Source: Melioribacteraceae bacterium (GTDB taxonomy: Bacteria > Bacteroidota > Ignavibacteria > Ignavibacteriales > Melioribacteraceae). From it: a DNA stretch of 64,000 nucleotides. Numbering within the stretch: the first letter of the stretch is position 1; each line of letters opens with the position of its first letter. The stretch spans positions 42,420 to 106,419 of the forward strand of contig DAOSDY010000005.1 of the NCBI GenBank assembly GCA_035362835.1, read 5' to 3'. Both the position numbers and the translations under genes were made by a program. Of the stretch, positions 62,675-64,000 are shown one piece after another. The notes under the pieces are model-generated. The model saw only the letters and a list, made by a program, of their open reading frames with translations, ran no database searches and was not told where the DNA came from.

Positions 62675-62715
62675 TCAAGTAGAAGAAAGTGAATTTGGTT
62701 TTCTCCAGTTAATTA

Positions 62716-62775
62716 ATGAAGCAGAGATTAAAAATATCGTTATTGATTATCGTCATTATCATTTTTCATCTATGA
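62716..62775 (+). CDS. Putative 19-residue branched-chain-rich leader peptide
   Basis: ATG at 62716 opens a 19-codon frame ending in TGA at 62773-62775. Eleven of its residues are Leu, Ile or Val, including seven in a row (positions 10-16, LIIVIII). It is followed three bases later by a strong terminator hairpin and then by a branched-chain aminotransferase gene. That is the arrangement of an amino-acid attenuator. Against it: there is no clear ribosome site, the stop codon is so near the hairpin that a ribosome there would cover it, and no strong alternative pairing was found. A hydrophobic short peptide of unrelated role is the alternative. Confidence 0.4.
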   Translation: MKQRLKISLLIIVIIIFHL

Positions 62776-62778
62776 ATA

Positions 62779-62811
62779 ATGCCCGGAAAATATATCCGGG
62801 CATTTTATTTT
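62779..62811 (+). terminator. Terminator-type hairpin in the ilvE leader
   Basis: A perfect ten-base stem, AATGCCCGGA (62779-62788) and TCCGGGCATT (62795-62804), encloses a six-base loop (AAATAT) and is followed by TTATTTTAT. It lies between the putative promoter and the ilvE start. Transcription would have to read through it to express ilvE, so it could act as an attenuator; alternatively ilvE has its own promoter downstream of it. Confidence 0.8.
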
Positions 62812-62867
62812 ATATAACATCTAAATGAAGTAAGATCCAATTAATTTTAAAAATTATGGTGAGAGAT

Positions 62868-63938
62868 ATGAACGAATTAACTCTTGATATTCTGGAAAGA
62901 GACACAAAAGTAGTATTACCGGAGAAATTGGTATTCGGGAAAGTCTACACTGACCACGTTTTCGAAATGGATTACGATCCCGAATTCGGCGGATGGCACA
63001 ACGCAACAATTAAACCGTTCAGCAAAGTAGAACTTCACCCGGCGGCTATAGTTCTTCACTACGGACAATCGATATTTGAGGGACTTAAAGCATACAAACA
63101 GGTTGACGGAAGAATAGCACTTTTCCGTCCGGAAAAAAATATTGAGCGATTGAACCGTTCAGCAAAAAGAATGTGCATCCCGGAAGTTGATCCCCAATTC
63201 GTACTCAATTCCCTTCTGGAACTTATTAAGCTTGAACAGGACTGGATCCCAACAAAGCCTGGTCATTCTCTTTATATCCGTCCTGTAATGTTCGCTACCG
63301 AACCGTTACTCGGCGTTAGGGCATCAGAAACTTATAAACTGATTATTATGCTCAGTCCTGTCGGTCCTTATTATCCTGAAGGATTCCTTCCGGTTCCGAT
63401 TCTTGTAACAGATAAGTATGTTCGCGCGGTAAGAAAAGGTATGGGAGAAGCAAAAACTGCAGGTAACTACGCAGCCGGAATGCTCGCTCAAAAAGAAGCT
63501 AAGAAAGAAGGATTTTCTCAAGTACTCTGGCTCGATGGTGTTGAACAAAAATTTGTTGAAGAGGTCGGGGCTATGAATATTTTCATCAGCTTTAAAGATG
63601 AAGTGGTTACTCCGGCTTTAAACGGCTCAATTCTCCCCGGCATTACCCGAATGTCAGTTATACAACTGTTGAAGGACTGGAAATACAATATCAACGAAAG
63701 ATTGATTTCAATTCAGGAAGTTGTAAGCGGTTACGAAAGCAAAACGCTCCAGGAAATTTTCGGAACCGGTACTGCCGCCGTTATTTCTTCAATCAGCAAA
63801 CTGAAGTATAACGAAAAACTCCTGATGTTTGATGAGAGTAAACCGGGCGAATTAGGAACTAAACTTTATGAAGAACTAACCGGAATCCAGTACGGCAAAG
63901 TTGAAGATAAACACGGTTGGTTGACTTACATCGATTAA
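62868..63938 (+). CDS. ilvE: Branched-chain amino acid aminotransferase
   Basis: A 356-residue fold-type IV PLP enzyme of the longer BCAT group, transferring the amino group between glutamate and the 2-oxo acids of Leu, Ile and Val. Landmarks: VLHYGQSIFEGLKAYKQVDGRIALFRPEKNIERLNRSAKRMCIP, YIRPVMFATEPLLGV, GEAKTAGNYAAGMLAQ with the PLP Lys, VEEVGAMNIF, and TPALNGSILPGITRMSVIQL. The ATG at 62868 has GGTGAG five bases upstream; an ATG at 62856 lies in front of that site and has none of its own, so the shorter start is preferred. A terminator follows the stop. Confidence 0.94.
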   Translation: MNELTLDILERDTKVVLPEKLVFGKVYTDHVFEMDYDPEFGGWHNATIKPFSKVELHPAAIVLHYGQSIFEGLKAYKQVDGRIALFRPEKNIERLNRSAKRMCIPEVDPQFVLNSLLELIKLEQDWIPTKPGHSLYIRPVMFATEPLLGVRASETYKLIIMLSPVGPYYPEGFLPVPILVTDKYVRAVRKGMGEAKTAGNYAAGMLAQKEAKKEGFSQVLWLDGVEQKFVEEVGAMNIFISFKDEVVTPALNGSILPGITRMSVIQLLKDWKYNINERLISIQEVVSGYESKTLQEIFGTGTAAVISSISKLKYNEKLLMFDESKPGELGTKLYEELTGIQYGKVEDKHGWLTYID

Positions 63939-63956
63939 CAAATCAAAATTCTCCAA

Positions 63957-63990
63957 TAAAAACGGCTGCTAGTAACAGCCGTTTTTTTTA
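63957..63990 (+). terminator. Rho-independent terminator after ilvE
   Basis: AAACGGCTG / CAGCCGTTT stem of nine bases with loop CTAGTAA, followed by a run of eight T on the plus strand, about 20 bases after the ilvE stop codon. Confidence 0.9.
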
Positions 63991-64000
63991 ACTATCCCAG

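Overview
The window reads as chromosomal DNA of a Gram-negative, AT-rich bacterium from the Bacteroidota/Chlorobi side of the tree. An Ignavibacteria-like organism is my best guess, inferred from overall protein character, gene order and the use of Shine-Dalgarno sites, not from a marker search. Support for a Gram-negative envelope comes from a Wza-like SLBB export protein, an outer-membrane barrel candidate and an MlaE permease. MurE carries the DNPR signature of meso-diaminopimelate ligases. Nearly all genes lie on the minus strand in tight, often overlapping runs. No phage, insertion sequence, CRISPR array or rRNA was seen.

Layout. 1-7413: housekeeping genes (a truncated beta-propeller protein, thioredoxin, acyl-CoA dehydrogenase, a FabL-like enoyl reductase, DnaE, dUTPase). 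7463-34862: a large surface-polysaccharide region, interrupted only by a thioesterase and accA. It holds an initiating sugar-phosphate transferase, eight glycosyltransferases or glycosyltransferase fusions, three flippases, one Wzy-like polymerase, a Wzz-like chain-length protein, a Wza-like export protein, and nucleotide-sugar enzymes. The latter include a plus-strand four-gene cassette starting with glucose-1-phosphate cytidylyltransferase (20675-23984). 34868-35608: an outer-membrane barrel candidate.

35791-51836: a complete-looking division and cell-wall (dcw) operon in the order mraZ-rsmH-ftsL-ftsI-murE-murF-mraY-murD-ftsW-murG-murC-ftsQ-ftsA-ftsZ. It is driven by a TTGACA-type promoter with AGTG boxes in front of mraZ. 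It ends in a 33-residue membrane peptide followed at once by a hairpin terminator. murB and ddl are absent from the run. 52111-53398: tRNA-Thr(CGT), a 31-residue mS38/COX24-like basic protein, a zinc-ribbon TPR membrane protein and an HU/IHF protein.

53649-57777 (plus): two related single-pass membrane proteins of unknown function, then a copper module (CopZ, CopA) and a cupin. 57799-62599 (minus): an alanine-type aminotransferase, an MlaE permease, a cation/proton antiporter fused to a PTS EIIA domain, and a double-domain universal stress protein. 62645-63990 (plus): a branched-chain aminotransferase preceded by a possible leader peptide of 19 residues, 11 of them Leu/Ile/Val, and a strong terminator hairpin.

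Most noteworthy: the 33-residue peptide closing the dcw operon; the leader/terminator in front of ilvE; a glycosyltransferase fused to a phosphoglycosyltransferase that has lost its catalytic block; the paired membrane proteins ahead of the copper genes; and an apparently intact PHP metal site in DnaE.
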